This document shows, piece by piece, positions 1 through 8,800 of a DNA stretch of 12,514 bases. The stretch comes from JADKIH01 sp964486655 (GTDB lineage Bacteria > Bacteroidota > Bacteroidia > AKYH767-A > 2013-40CM-41-45), in the NCBI GenBank assembly GCA_964486655.1, contig CAZAON010000443.1, positions 1 to 12,514 of the forward strand, written 5' to 3'. Both the position numbers and the translations under genes were made by a program. Within the stretch, counting starts at the first letter, position 1; every line of letters begins with the position of its first letter. The notes under the pieces were generated by a model. It was not told the origin of the DNA. It ran no database searches and saw nothing but the letters and a program-made list of their open reading frames with translations.

Positions 1-22
1 TATCCTTACATGCATGATATTT

Positions 23-2200
23 CTATTGCTTAACAAACTTCAAACTCGCCTCCGAATCCCTGGTTACCAATTTGGCCACATATAATCCCGCTGCAAACTT
101 TTCAACCGGCATTGAATAAGTAAATTTTCCCGCAGGTAAAAAAGATTTCTCACCAATTGTCGCTACAAGTTTGCCCATATTATTATACACATTAATTATC
201 GCATTGCTACTCTCAGCCAGATCGAACATAAAAATCATGTCTGACGTAACGGGATTAGGAACACTTGTAAAATAAATTATCTTACTACTAGTATTTGAGA
301 AATGTTCATCATTATGGGGGCTCTTACTTGCCAGCCTTGGCGGACCGCATCCGGGAATAATGACAGGTTCGATCGATGCGGTGAAATTACTTCCGGGTTT
401 CGCTTCAAACCCCGGCTCGAGTGAAATGGAGTTTCCACTAATAAAATTTACTTCAGCATTCGGATGCACCACGTAATTACCATCTGCATGGTTTGGATCA
501 ACACTATACCCGGCTGATAAAATATTGGCGGCCTTGTAATATAAAATTTTATTATACTCATCTTCATCCTCCAGAAGGTAGTCCTGCCTCTGCCTGGTTA
601 CAGTTCCTCCATTATAAATTAATGCATAACGATTTATATTTATACGGTTGGTTGCCTCATCTTCAAAAACCATCTCAGAACCGGGATTAATTTCAAATGT
701 CGCATCGAATATTTTTACACATGGTTCAATAGTTAATTTTGAACCGCTTTCTAAGTGATAAAGCGAAGCCAGTTTATGGTCGGATGGATTGTATTGCGAG
801 CCGGTAATATGAAAGTCTTTGTACAAATCTGTTTCAACAGGGACATCTCGATTGGTCGGGTCTATATAAGGGCCGCCGTTCTCTACTGTATTTGCTGCTG
901 TAACATCCGATGCAAAAGGATATGTGCCTCGTATTGTTTTAAAAGTGTAATTAGTCGGGAAACGTAAATTATCTGCTGTTATATAAACTTCAGAGGGATT
1001 AAATATTTCCCTTTTTTCGTTATTAATTATTGATAAGTCTATGTTATTATTAACAAAATATTGATGAACAATTGGTGCATTTGAATTCAATAAAGTAAAA
1101 TTCGAACCAGAATGATTATAGCCTGCCAATGTCTCACCATAAAATGATCTTGGAGAAGTACTTCCAATTATAGTATAATCTGCCAAAGGTAAATTATGCA
1201 TTCCTTGGATATCCATAAACCATTCATTATATTCTGCAGTATTTCCATAGGTTATCTTCGCGCAATCATTATCAATCGTTGGATCAAATGGAAAATAATT
1301 TACGGTGCTCCCCTCAATTCCACCCCCGCAATTTCCATTTGTTTGTTGCTTATTGTAATTGCAATTTGCAGTCTGCGAGTTATTGTAAATTACTCCAGGA
1401 TTAATAAACACAGGCCTGATAACCAATTCGTAAGTCCCTGGACCAGCTGCAGGATCATTATCTGAAAATGGGAATTCTCTATAACGTCCTCTGGTTAAAT
1501 CGACATAAAACTCAAAAGAACCAATTGGTTGACTATTTATATCAGGGCCGCAATGAATATTCACTGTATGTTTTAATACTGTGTGAGGCAATACACGTCT
1601 ATCTTCAAAAAAACCATTATCGTAAACAAATGCTGTTGAAATTAAAGCATTGGACTCATCACTAATTGCCGTATATTTAAACTGATCCCGAGTAAATTCT
1701 TCTTTATTAAGTTTCCTCCAAAGATCAAATGTAAAAGATCCTGATCCGTATTGTGGATATATCCATTTGTTATCAGATGCAGAATAAATTGCATCTATAG
1801 GAACGGTAAATTCACGGGTTGATAAAAATTCGCAACCACCATATGGATTTGAAGAAGATGGAAAAGCACAATCTAATGCAAAAGGAAATGAAACGACTTC
1901 AACTGAATATGACAGCGCAAAATCATTCAAATCGTATAATTCTTCCCATTGAGATAGTTGAAAATTCCAATGTCGCAGCATCTTCGAAGTATTCCCCCAA
2001 CCTAATAAATCTAAAACAATTTCATACTCTCCATCATATGCGCCACAACCTCCATCTGTATAAATAAATCCGGTGTTATAAGAATTATTTAAATCAGAAA
2101 TAAGTTGTCCATTATGGTCAAAATAAGGGTTAATAATATCTTGACCTACTAAATCTGTAAAATTCAGTGTAAGTACTATAATTAAAATACGCCATTTCAT
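23..2200 (-). CDS. Secreted protein with C-terminal T9SS sorting domain, function unknown
   Basis: 725 residues. A hydrophobic signal peptide lies at about 1-20 (MKWRILIIVL..., likely cut after VGQ), so the protein should cross the inner membrane by Sec. The last ~79 residues (from about 647, VPNPVTSD) have the layout of a type IX sorting domain (Por secretion tail): PNP motif, NVYNNMGKLV strand, LPAGKF turn, AAGLYVAKL strand and a basic end (KFVKQ). Before it, about 585-612 (SGNSISLEPGFEAKPGSNFT) resembles the short Gly/Pro-rich beta module often found before these tails in Bacteroidota (I believe the '3-coathanger stack' model). Residues 21-560 are rich in Asn, Tyr and Ser, with scattered Cys, and match no enzyme family I recognise. 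The start codon overlaps the stop of the upstream gene (ATGA, 2197-2200), so the two are probably translationally coupled. An adhesin or surface structural role is a guess. Secretion by T9SS is the firm part. Confidence 0.85.
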   Translation of the reverse strand: MKWRILIIVLTLNFTDLVGQDIINPYFDHNGQLISDLNNSYNTGFIYTDGGCGAYDGEYEIVLDLLGWGNTSKMLRHWNFQLSQWEELYDLNDFALSYSVEVVSFPFALDCAFPSSSNPYGGCEFLSTREFTVPIDAIYSASDNKWIYPQYGSGSFTFDLWRKLNKEEFTRDQFKYTAISDESNALISTAFVYDNGFFEDRRVLPHTVLKHTVNIHCGPDINSQPIGSFEFYVDLTRGRYREFPFSDNDPAAGPGTYELVIRPVFINPGVIYNNSQTANCNYNKQQTNGNCGGGIEGSTVNYFPFDPTIDNDCAKITYGNTAEYNEWFMDIQGMHNLPLADYTIIGSTSPRSFYGETLAGYNHSGSNFTLLNSNAPIVHQYFVNNNIDLSIINNEKREIFNPSEVYITADNLRFPTNYTFKTIRGTYPFASDVTAANTVENGGPYIDPTNRDVPVETDLYKDFHITGSQYNPSDHKLASLYHLESGSKLTIEPCVKIFDATFEINPGSEMVFEDEATNRININRYALIYNGGTVTRQRQDYLLEDEDEYNKILYYKAANILSAGYSVDPNHADGNYVVHPNAEVNFISGNSISLEPGFEAKPGSNFTASIEPVIIPGCGPPRLASKSPHNDEHFSNTSSKIIYFTSVPNPVTSDMIFMFDLAESSNAIINVYNNMGKLVATIGEKSFLPAGKFTYSMPVEKFAAGLYVAKLVTRDSEASLKFVKQ

Positions 2201-3483
2201 AATTTAACTATTTTTCCTGATTTAACTAAACTATTTCCATCATAAATGAAATAATAATAAATTCCATTATCATAAATATCTAAATCCAATTTATGTAAAT
2301 CATTATTCAATAAATCCACTTTCAATAATTTATTGTCAGCGGAATATACTTTTATCTTCAAATTACTTGAATTAAACTTACTAATAATATTAATATTACT
2401 TGAAGTTGGATTTGGAAATATTTCAAATAATTTTGAAGTTTCAATTTCATTAACTGCTATATATTGCGGATTATATTTGACAATATTATTAAAAAGCAAT
2501 CCTTCAACTTCATTAAAACTACCTGCAACATACAAATCACCATTATACTGAATAATTTTCTTGAAGAACCCCATACAACTACCAACAGAATCAAAACCAA
2601 TCCCATTATAAACACATAAATCAGGGGGATTATTAAAATATCCTGCGAAATACAATTTGCTTTGAAACTTTGCGCTAGAAACAACCCAATTTGAACCCCC
2701 AACAGGATGACCTATTGAATGCCAGTCATTATCGTAATAAACTGCAATATAACTGCATGGGTTATCAGGATTTGCAGTAAAACTTCCAACAGCATACAAT
2801 GTATCATCGAAACAATCTACTGAAAGAACCCAATCATTAAATCCAACTAAGTTACTGTCCATAGTATTGCCATTCCAACGAATAATCCCACTAAAGTTAG
2901 TGTTAGGAATATTAAAACCCCCTGCAATAATAAGACTTGATTGATACTTTGACATTGAGAAAATATTTCCAAGAATAAACGCTATTGGTTGCCATTGTAA
3001 ACCATCCCATCTTGCAACTCCTCTAACAGATTGACTTCCCGAAAACTCAAACTCACCGCCGGCATACAAAAATCCATTATACTCTATTACAGAATGAACC
3101 ACATCATCGAGCCCATCACCGAAGTTTACCCAGGAAGAGCCATTCCACCTGGCAATATTCTTTATAGGCACGTTGCCAATTGAATCAAAACGCCCCCCAA
3201 TTATTATATCACCATTAAACCTTGTTATGCAATTTACTCTGGATCCACTTGAAAAAATCGAATTATTCCCAAATGCAGACCAATTAATTCCATTCCAAAT
3301 TGCAATCTTATTTATATTTTGTCCACCTACAAAATCAAATTCTCCCCCAGCAAACAATAAACTTGCAGTTGAATCAACAAACAATGTATTTACATTATCG
3401 TTAGTACCACCTCCAACATCACTCCATTGAGCGTTAATTTTATTTGAGAATAATATTAGAATTATTAATAATTTTAATTTCAT
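2197..3483 (-). CDS. Secreted beta-propeller-like repeat protein with T9SS sorting domain
   Basis: 428 residues. The signal peptide is MKLKLLIILILFSNKINA, with cleavage likely before QW at 18/19. Seven imperfect repeats follow, of the form L-Y-A-G-G-x-F ... I-A-x-W-N-G-x-x-W. They start near residues 43, 93, 139, 184, 229, 277 and 317. The first three are the best conserved; later ones lose the WNG part. Seven such units suggest a seven-bladed propeller like kelch or delta-60 style Bacteroidota surface proteins. No catalytic residues of galactose oxidase are apparent. The C-terminus from about 352 (FEIFPNPTSSN ... DNGIYYYFIYDG ... KIVKL) is a type IX sorting domain. AGGAG lies ten bases before the ATG, a clear Shine-Dalgarno and unusual for this phylum. 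It is the first gene of a two-gene unit with the 725-residue T9SS protein, overlapping it by four bases. The ligand is unknown; binding or adhesion is inferred from fold type only. Confidence 0.87.
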   Translation of the reverse strand: MKLKLLIILILFSNKINAQWSDVGGGTNDNVNTLFVDSTASLLFAGGEFDFVGGQNINKIAIWNGINWSAFGNNSIFSSGSRVNCITRFNGDIIIGGRFDSIGNVPIKNIARWNGSSWVNFGDGLDDVVHSVIEYNGFLYAGGEFEFSGSQSVRGVARWDGLQWQPIAFILGNIFSMSKYQSSLIIAGGFNIPNTNFSGIIRWNGNTMDSNLVGFNDWVLSVDCFDDTLYAVGSFTANPDNPCSYIAVYYDNDWHSIGHPVGGSNWVVSSAKFQSKLYFAGYFNNPPDLCVYNGIGFDSVGSCMGFFKKIIQYNGDLYVAGSFNEVEGLLFNNIVKYNPQYIAVNEIETSKLFEIFPNPTSSNINIISKFNSSNLKIKVYSADNKLLKVDLLNNDLHKLDLDIYDNGIYYYFIYDGNSLVKSGKIVKL

Positions 3484-3541
3484 TTAAATTCTTCTCCTAA
3501 AAGATTCTGAATATAAATACTCGCAATATGCCTGTCTTTTT

Positions 3542-3549
3542 CAAAGTTA
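3542..3549 (-). promoter_or_regulatory. Candidate -7 box for the T9SS gene pair
   Basis: On the minus strand this reads TAACTTTG, an exact match to the Bacteroidota -7 consensus TAnnTTTG. It lies about 58 bases before the ATG at 3483. No good TTG/TTTG box is visible 19-21 bases further upstream, so this is a partial promoter match. Nothing else in the 175-base gap to the ATPase gene looks like a promoter or terminator; the rest is AT-rich. Confidence 0.35.
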
Positions 3550-3658
3550 ATATTAATTCTATCATTAAAAGGATTATTTTGTTTTTCAGTAAAAACTTAA
3601 TAAAAAGATAAATTTTGTAAACTATTTTGGTTTTTTACCCATGCTATTGAAAATCCAA

Positions 3659-5011
3659 TTAATTTATCTCCTTCTCAAACCACTCCATATATTTCCCCAT
3701 CTGCGAAACCAGATAATATGGCAAATTCAAAAGTTGATATTTTTTTCCGGTTGCAGTTTTTGCATTCGTTACACTTATTTCACCTGCATAAAAACGTATG
3801 GCCATCGAATGGGGCGCTAAGTCCATGAATTGTTGTAATGACTTTAATTTGCCTTCGCCTCCCGATTTTACTTCGATGGGAATTAATTTACCATCGTAAG
3901 GAAAAATATAATCCACCTCTGCCGTTGACGTTTTCTTTTCCCTCACCCAGAAATTCAAACTGCTTAATGAATCATGCTGCATGGCTAATAATTCCTGTCC
4001 GACAAGATGTTCGATCAATGTTCCGCGATAGACATTGTTAAGATCGCTCGATCCAAAAACTTCTTTTTGTATTCCTACGAAATAATTTAACATTCCTGTA
4101 TCCAATACCTGTAACCGCGGCGATTTTTTTAAATCGGGCATCATGGGTAATGTAGTTCCTGTTTGCGGATAAATTAAGTGAATGAGTAATGCCTTCTCCA
4201 ATGTTCGCAACGCTTCACCCATTTCTCTCGACCTGTAAACTGAATTTCCAAATCCCTGGAACTTGATTCTCTTTCCTGCTTCTGCATAAGTTGAACGTAT
4301 GGCATGCCTGATGATTCGTACCTGCGATTCGGAAGATGCATATTTTTCTACGTCTTCCATATATGAGGTAATCAGTGAATCATAAATTGAGGACAGACTA
4401 GCCAGTTCTTTGGTTTGAACATACCGGTTTACAATTTCAGGCATTCCTCCAATCAACGCATACGTATGAAAAAGGGTAATTAGTTTATTGTGCGCGAATG
4501 AATCGTATGGTATTTTTTCCAATTGTTTTAACGCCTCTGTTTCTCCCAACGCTCCGAGGAATTCGGGAAATGAAACGGGACGAACAATTTTGTATTCAAC
4601 TCTGCCTACTGGAAAATGAATGTCTTTATCAAATAATGATTCAAGCATACTTCCCGCTGCGATAACATATATGGATGGTTCCTCTTCAAAAAAATAACGG
4701 AGTATGTTTAATGCTTCGGGAACTTCCTGTATCTCATCGATGAAAATGAGTGTCCTGCTTTTCTTCTCCAATGATTTATTCTTCAGAAAAAAAAGTGCCT
4801 GAATAAACGATTGCATATTCTTAAATTGCTCAAATGGCTCCCTTTCTTCAGGTAATTCCAGGTTTAAATAAATATACTGTTCAAAGCCGGCTGAAAACTG
4901 GTTTATCAGAGTTGTCTTCCCGACTTGCCTGGCACCCCTGACTATTAATGGCTTACGAACGGGGTTTTTCGCCCAATTTTGCAATTCTATTATGATTTGC
5001 CGCTTAAACAT
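3659..5011 (-). CDS. AAA-type ATP-binding protein with DUF4143 domain
   Basis: 450 residues, the usual size for the AAA_14/DUF4143 family. The Walker A motif is GARQVGKTT at 26-34 and Walker B is LIFIDEIQ at 88-95, so the P-loop is intact. The C-terminal part has the DUF4143 arrangement, including EVDYIF and IPIEVKSGGEGKLKSL, which resembles the E...D...ExK core of a PD-(D/E)xK nuclease fold. Whether the family cleaves DNA is not established. These genes are common, often multicopy in Bacteroidota, and usually stand alone; they are sometimes linked to mobile DNA or toxin-like roles without firm proof. The gene stands alone here. The ATG at 5011 follows the nearest upstream repeat by only four bases and has no Shine-Dalgarno. 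Four direct repeats precede it (5016-5127), which suggests dedicated regulation. No frameshift or missing motif was seen, so it is probably functional. Confidence 0.9.
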   Translation of the reverse strand: MFKRQIIIELQNWAKNPVRKPLIVRGARQVGKTTLINQFSAGFEQYIYLNLELPEEREPFEQFKNMQSFIQALFFLKNKSLEKKSRTLIFIDEIQEVPEALNILRYFFEEEPSIYVIAAGSMLESLFDKDIHFPVGRVEYKIVRPVSFPEFLGALGETEALKQLEKIPYDSFAHNKLITLFHTYALIGGMPEIVNRYVQTKELASLSSIYDSLITSYMEDVEKYASSESQVRIIRHAIRSTYAEAGKRIKFQGFGNSVYRSREMGEALRTLEKALLIHLIYPQTGTTLPMMPDLKKSPRLQVLDTGMLNYFVGIQKEVFGSSDLNNVYRGTLIEHLVGQELLAMQHDSLSSLNFWVREKKTSTAEVDYIFPYDGKLIPIEVKSGGEGKLKSLQQFMDLAPHSMAIRFYAGEISVTNAKTATGKKYQLLNLPYYLVSQMGKYMEWFEKEIN

Positions 5012-5015
5012 GTCA

Positions 5016-5127
5016 CAAAGTTAGGGTAAATTATACGAATATTTGTACCAAAGTTAGGGTAAAAAATACAATCTTGTTACAAAGTTAGGGTAAAATTTAG
5101 ATAAAATTGTAACAAAGTTAGGGTAAC
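5016..5127 (-). repeat. Four phased direct repeats upstream of the ATPase gene
   Basis: Copies lie at 5016-5030, 5049-5063, 5080-5094 and 5113-5127. In the direction of the ATPase gene each reads (T/G)TTACCCTAACTTTG. The 14-base core is identical in all four, and only the outermost base differs in the fourth copy. Start-to-start distances are 33, 31 and 33 bases, close to three helical turns, so all copies face the same side of the DNA. Each contains TAACTTTG, an exact TAnnTTTG -7 box, and a small dyad TTA-CCC-TAA. Spacing from one copy's TTTG to the next -7 box is 23-25 bases, longer than the 19-21 typical of a promoter, so they look more like operator or protein-binding sites than four tandem promoters. 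Confidence 0.9.
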
Positions 5128-5161
5128 TGCTTTCAGTACGGTAAAAGTGTGTATGTTGACT

Positions 5162-5228
5162 CGCCTTTCGGCTCTGCTCAGGATTTTCCACCCGAAACCC
5201 AAAACCCGCCCTTCGGCTCCGCTCAGGA
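5162..5228 (+). repeat. GC-rich 22-bp direct repeat pair
   Basis: Two copies, at 5162-5183 and 5207-5228, match at 20 of 22 positions and share the pattern CTTCGGCTCCGCTCAGGA with C/T changes. They are clearly more GC-rich than the AT-rich DNA on the ATPase side. The second copy ends seven bases before the stop codon of the SPOR gene. No protein-coding signal covers them. They look like remnants of a dispersed intergenic repeat; I cannot count genomic copies from this window. Confidence 0.7.
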
Positions 5229-5235
5229 CAAGCAA

Positions 5236-5655
5236 CTACTTCAACGGCGGTAACTTCACATCATCCGGCACAATAAAAGAAGTCGGATACATCCCCTCTA
5301 TTTCTTTCAAAAACTTCTGCGCTTCAAAGCGGCTTTTGTAATCGCCGATACGCACTTTGAAATTTGGTTGCTGATAGGTGATGTATGCCGGGATATCTGG
5401 ATAGCGACCATTAAAGTCAAGCTTTGTTTCCGATGCCTTGGGCCTGTTTCCACCGAAATAAATCTGAATCCTGTATCCGCGAATGGTTGGTGTGGCAATG
5501 TTAATCTCCTTCTGCTTTGCAACTACGTCGTCGAATTTTGCATCGCGTGTAATAGCAACAGATGAGTCTTTGTTGTATGATGTAACCTGTTGCGAAAATG
5601 CATTCAGCACCGGCAACATTACTACTAAAAAGGAAAATGCTTTTTTGAAATTCAC
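5236..5655 (-). CDS. Exported SPOR-domain protein
   Basis: 139 residues. The signal peptide is about 1-21 (KKAFSFLVVMLPVLNAFS, cut before QQ). A short linker leads to a SPOR domain at about 59-132: YRIQIYFGG, then NFKVRIGDYKSRFEAQKFLKEI and FIVPDDV. SPOR domains bind peptidoglycan strands stripped of stem peptides, so a periplasmic or envelope role is likely, perhaps at the division site. There is no second domain, so it may be a simple glycan-binding accessory. The start is GTG at 5655: an in-frame stop lies 19 bases upstream with no ATG between, and the next internal Met (residue 13) would destroy the signal peptide. It follows infB on the same strand after 237 bases. No terminator was seen between them, so read-through is possible. 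I saw no full -33/-7 promoter in the gap. Confidence 0.87.
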   Translation of the reverse strand: MNFKKAFSFLVVMLPVLNAFSQQVTSYNKDSSVAITRDAKFDDVVAKQKEINIATPTIRGYRIQIYFGGNRPKASETKLDFNGRYPDIPAYITYQQPNFKVRIGDYKSRFEAQKFLKEIEGMYPTSFIVPDDVKLPPLK

Positions 5656-5892
5656 TACTGTCCGTTTTTTATTGTCATTCCCTTTGACTCAACGAAATTC
5701 AAACTCAAAAATTCGATGGACTTAGCCAGGGTTTCTTTGACACTACTACACAAAAACACCAAGAAACACCAGGAAAAAACTGCTGATATGTCATTACGAA
5801 CCTCGAAATTATCTTTCATCCAATTTTTTCAAATTAGCTAAACCGTCCACAACGAAGCCCCCGTAATTTGTAATTCGTAATTCGTAATTGCT
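5656..5892. other. Intergenic region between SPOR gene and infB
   Basis: This 237-base gap holds the heptamer array at 5863-5890 and an A/C-rich patch at about 5745-5778 (ACACAAAAACACCAAGAAACACC). The patch is similar in style to one at 10824-10860 in the rimP/NADH dehydrogenase gap. I see no intrinsic terminator for infB and no RNA gene. A weak TTTG-N18-TAATTTCG pair near 5805-5835 on the minus strand could be a promoter for the SPOR gene, but one base of the -7 box is off. Confidence 0.4.
5863..5890 (-). repeat. Heptamer tandem array downstream of infB
   Basis: Four head-to-tail 7-base units, read on the plus strand as GTAATTT, GTAATTC, GTAATTC, GTAATTG. On the infB coding strand this is repeated AATTACG starting three bases after the TAA stop. 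The same heptamer follows the NADH dehydrogenase gene at 12273-12300. Confidence 0.85.
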
Positions 5893-8800
5893 TTACGCCA
5901 AGGTTCTCTTCACCGCAATCTGCTCATACCCCTCAACAATATCACCAATCTTTATGTCGTTGAAATTCGCGATGCTTAATCCGCATTCATAACCCGAAGA
6001 AACTTCCTTCACGTCATCTTTGTAACGCTTCAGTGATGCAAGTTCTCCGGAGTGAACAACGATACCGTCGCGTACGACTCTGACTTTCGTATTTCTCGAA
6101 ATTTTTCCGTCCAATACCATGCAGCCTGCAATCGTACCGACTTTCGGAATCTTAAATACTTCACGGATTTCGATATTACCAACGATTTTCTCCTGGAATT
6201 CCGGTGCAAGCATTCCTTCCATGGCCTGCTTGAGTTCGTTGATCGCATTATAGATAATTGAGTAAAGTCTGATTTCGATCTGCTCGTTTTCGGCAAGCTT
6301 ACGCGCGTTAACAGAAGGACGAACCTGGAATCCGATGATGATTGCATTCGAAGCCGAAGCAAGCAATACATCGCTTTCTGTAATCGCACCAACTGATTTG
6401 TGAATGATGTTGATCTGAATTTCGGCGGTTGAAAGTTTCAGTAATGAATCACCGAGTGCTTCGATAGAACCATCCACGTCACCTTTCACGATAACATTGA
6501 GTTCCTTGAAGTTTCCAATCGCAAGTCGGCGGCCGATCTCGTCGAGTGTAATATGCTTGTGAGTACGAATACCCTGCTCACGCTGTAACTGCAAACGCTT
6601 GTTCGCAATCTCGCGTGCCTCGCGCTCGTCTTCCATCACATTAAATAAATCACCCGCCTGAGGAGCGCCTGTCATACCCAGCACCTGTGCCGGCGATGAC
6701 GGTCCGGCTTCCTTGATGCGGAAACCTCGCTCATTATATAAAGCCTTCACGCGACCGCTGTAGCATCCCGCGAGAAGTATATCACCCACTTTTAAAGTAC
6801 CACCCTGAACAAGAACAGTCATTACATAACCACGGCCTTTATCAAGCATTGATTCAATAACGGTTCCGTTTGCACGGCGATTTGCATTTGCTTTAAGATC
6901 CAGAAGTTCAGCTTCGAGTAATACTTTTTCCAAAAGGGCTTCAATGTTCAAACCTTTCTTGGCGCTGATTTCCTGGCACTGATATTTTCCACCCCAGTCT
7001 TCAACCAGGATATTCATTTTTGAAAGTTGTTCGCGGATTCGCTCGGGATTCGCATCAGGCTTATCCACTTTATTAATAGCGAATACCATCGGAACGTTAG
7101 CAGCCTGCGCATGATTAATGGCCTCAATGGTTTGCGGCATCACGCTGTCGTCGGCGGCGATCACGATGATTGCAACGTCGGTTACCTGAGCACCACGGGC
7201 ACGCATCGCTGTAAACGCCTCGTGACCCGGTGTATCGAGGAATGTAATGTGTTTCCCGTTTTCCAATATCACTTCGTATGCGCCAATATGCTGCGTGATT
7301 CCTCCCGCCTCACCCGCGATCACATTCGCTTTACGAACATAATCGAGCAATGAAGTTTTACCATGATCGACGTGACCCATTACCGTTACGATCGGTGCGC
7401 GGGGCAACAGGTCTTCCGGTTTGTCTTCTTCAATACCAATGGTTTCCTGCACGTCGGCGGAAACGAATTCCACTTTGTAACCGAATTCCTCGGCAACAAC
7501 TGAAAGTGTTTCGGCATCGAGTCGCTGATTGATGGAAACGAATATACCAAGTGACATACAAGCCGAAATAATTTCAGTCACGGAGACATCCATCATTCGA
7601 GCAAGGTCATTCGCGGTAACGAATTCCGTTACCTGGATAATTTTGTTTTCTGCTGTTTCTGCTTCCTGCGCCTCTTTTTCTACCGCACGTTCGTCGCGGC
7701 GCGCTCTGCGCATTTTGGATGACTTCGACTTTCCTGCACCACTAAGTCGTGCAAGTGTTGCCTTGATCTGATCCTGAATTTCTTTTTCGGTTGGTTCGGC
7801 TTTAACGATCGGACGATTTGGTCCGCGATTCGGTCCGCCTTGTCCTCCTCGACCCTGGCCACCCTGATATCCTCCGCCTGAACCAGGCTGACGTTTGTCT
7901 GATGGAACAGGAGTACCTCCGCCTTTGCGTTCGGTACGTTTTCTTTTTTTCTTTTTGTCATCAACGGCACCTGACGAAGAAGCAACCGGCTTGCGCTTTG
8001 GCGGCTCTGTCGGCAGTTCGATCTTACCCATGATGGTCGGACCGGAGAGTTTTGTTCTCTCGATACGATGTATTTCGTCTTTCTTTTCTTCTTCAGGAGC
8101 AATTGGTGCTTCTGTTTCAGCAACCGGAGCTGGTGTAGAATCAACAACAGGTGTTTCAACAACTGCAGCGGCCTGAACAGGTGTTTCTTCTATTTCAGGC
8201 TGCGGTTCTTCTTTCTTTTTCTTTGTGGTCTTCTTTGCAGGAACTTCTGCTACCGGTTCCGGTTCGGTTTTTTCAGTCTTGGTAGAACGCTTTTTCTTAG
8301 GAGACTCTTCCTGCGAAATATCAATCTTACCGACGACTTTTGGTCCTTCGACTTTATCGGCTTTCGCCTTAATAACAGTAGACCTTTCTTTTTCCTTAGC
8401 GGCTTTTTCAGTTGCGGCCTTTTCCGTTGCTGCTTTTTCAGTTGCAACTTTCTCTGCCGCGACTTTTTCTACAGCTGCTTTTTCCTTTGCCGCCTTTTCT
8501 TTTATCTCTGCATCCTTTGCCCTTACATCAGCAGCTTCTTTCTCTTTTGCTTTCGCGACGTCTTCTTTCAGAGCATCAGCTGCATTGACATTCTTGATGA
8601 GAATTTCTTTTGTCTCATCATTCTTTTTTGAAGGTGCTTTTGGACGCTCATCGGCTGCAAGAACAACCGGAGCATCTTTACGAAGCTTGCTTTGAGAAAG
8701 CATCTGAGCTTCTTCGCGGGCTACTTTATCTCCCTGAAATTCCTTCTGCAAAAGAGTATACGCATCCCCCGGCAACTTCGTATTCGGGTTGCTTTCGATC

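Noticed and set aside
5016..5127. The four repeats as a CRISPR array
   Set aside because: Repeats are only 15 bases with 16-18-base gaps, sit directly against a start codon, and have no cas genes nearby.
5147..5341. 64-codon plus-strand frame over the GC-rich repeats
   Set aside because: It runs through non-coding repeats into the SPOR gene on the other strand and has no recognisable product.
3659..5655. ATPase plus SPOR gene as a defence or toxin-antitoxin unit
   Set aside because: The two are separated by 224 bases of repeats, the SPOR protein is exported to the envelope, and no toxin, nuclease partner or recombinase is adjacent.
8068..8695. Long open frames antisense to the infB linker (Phe/Cys-rich and Ser/Ala-rich)
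   Set aside because: They are the reverse reading of Lys/Ala/Glu-rich coding repeats; the infB frame is fully supported by its family motifs.
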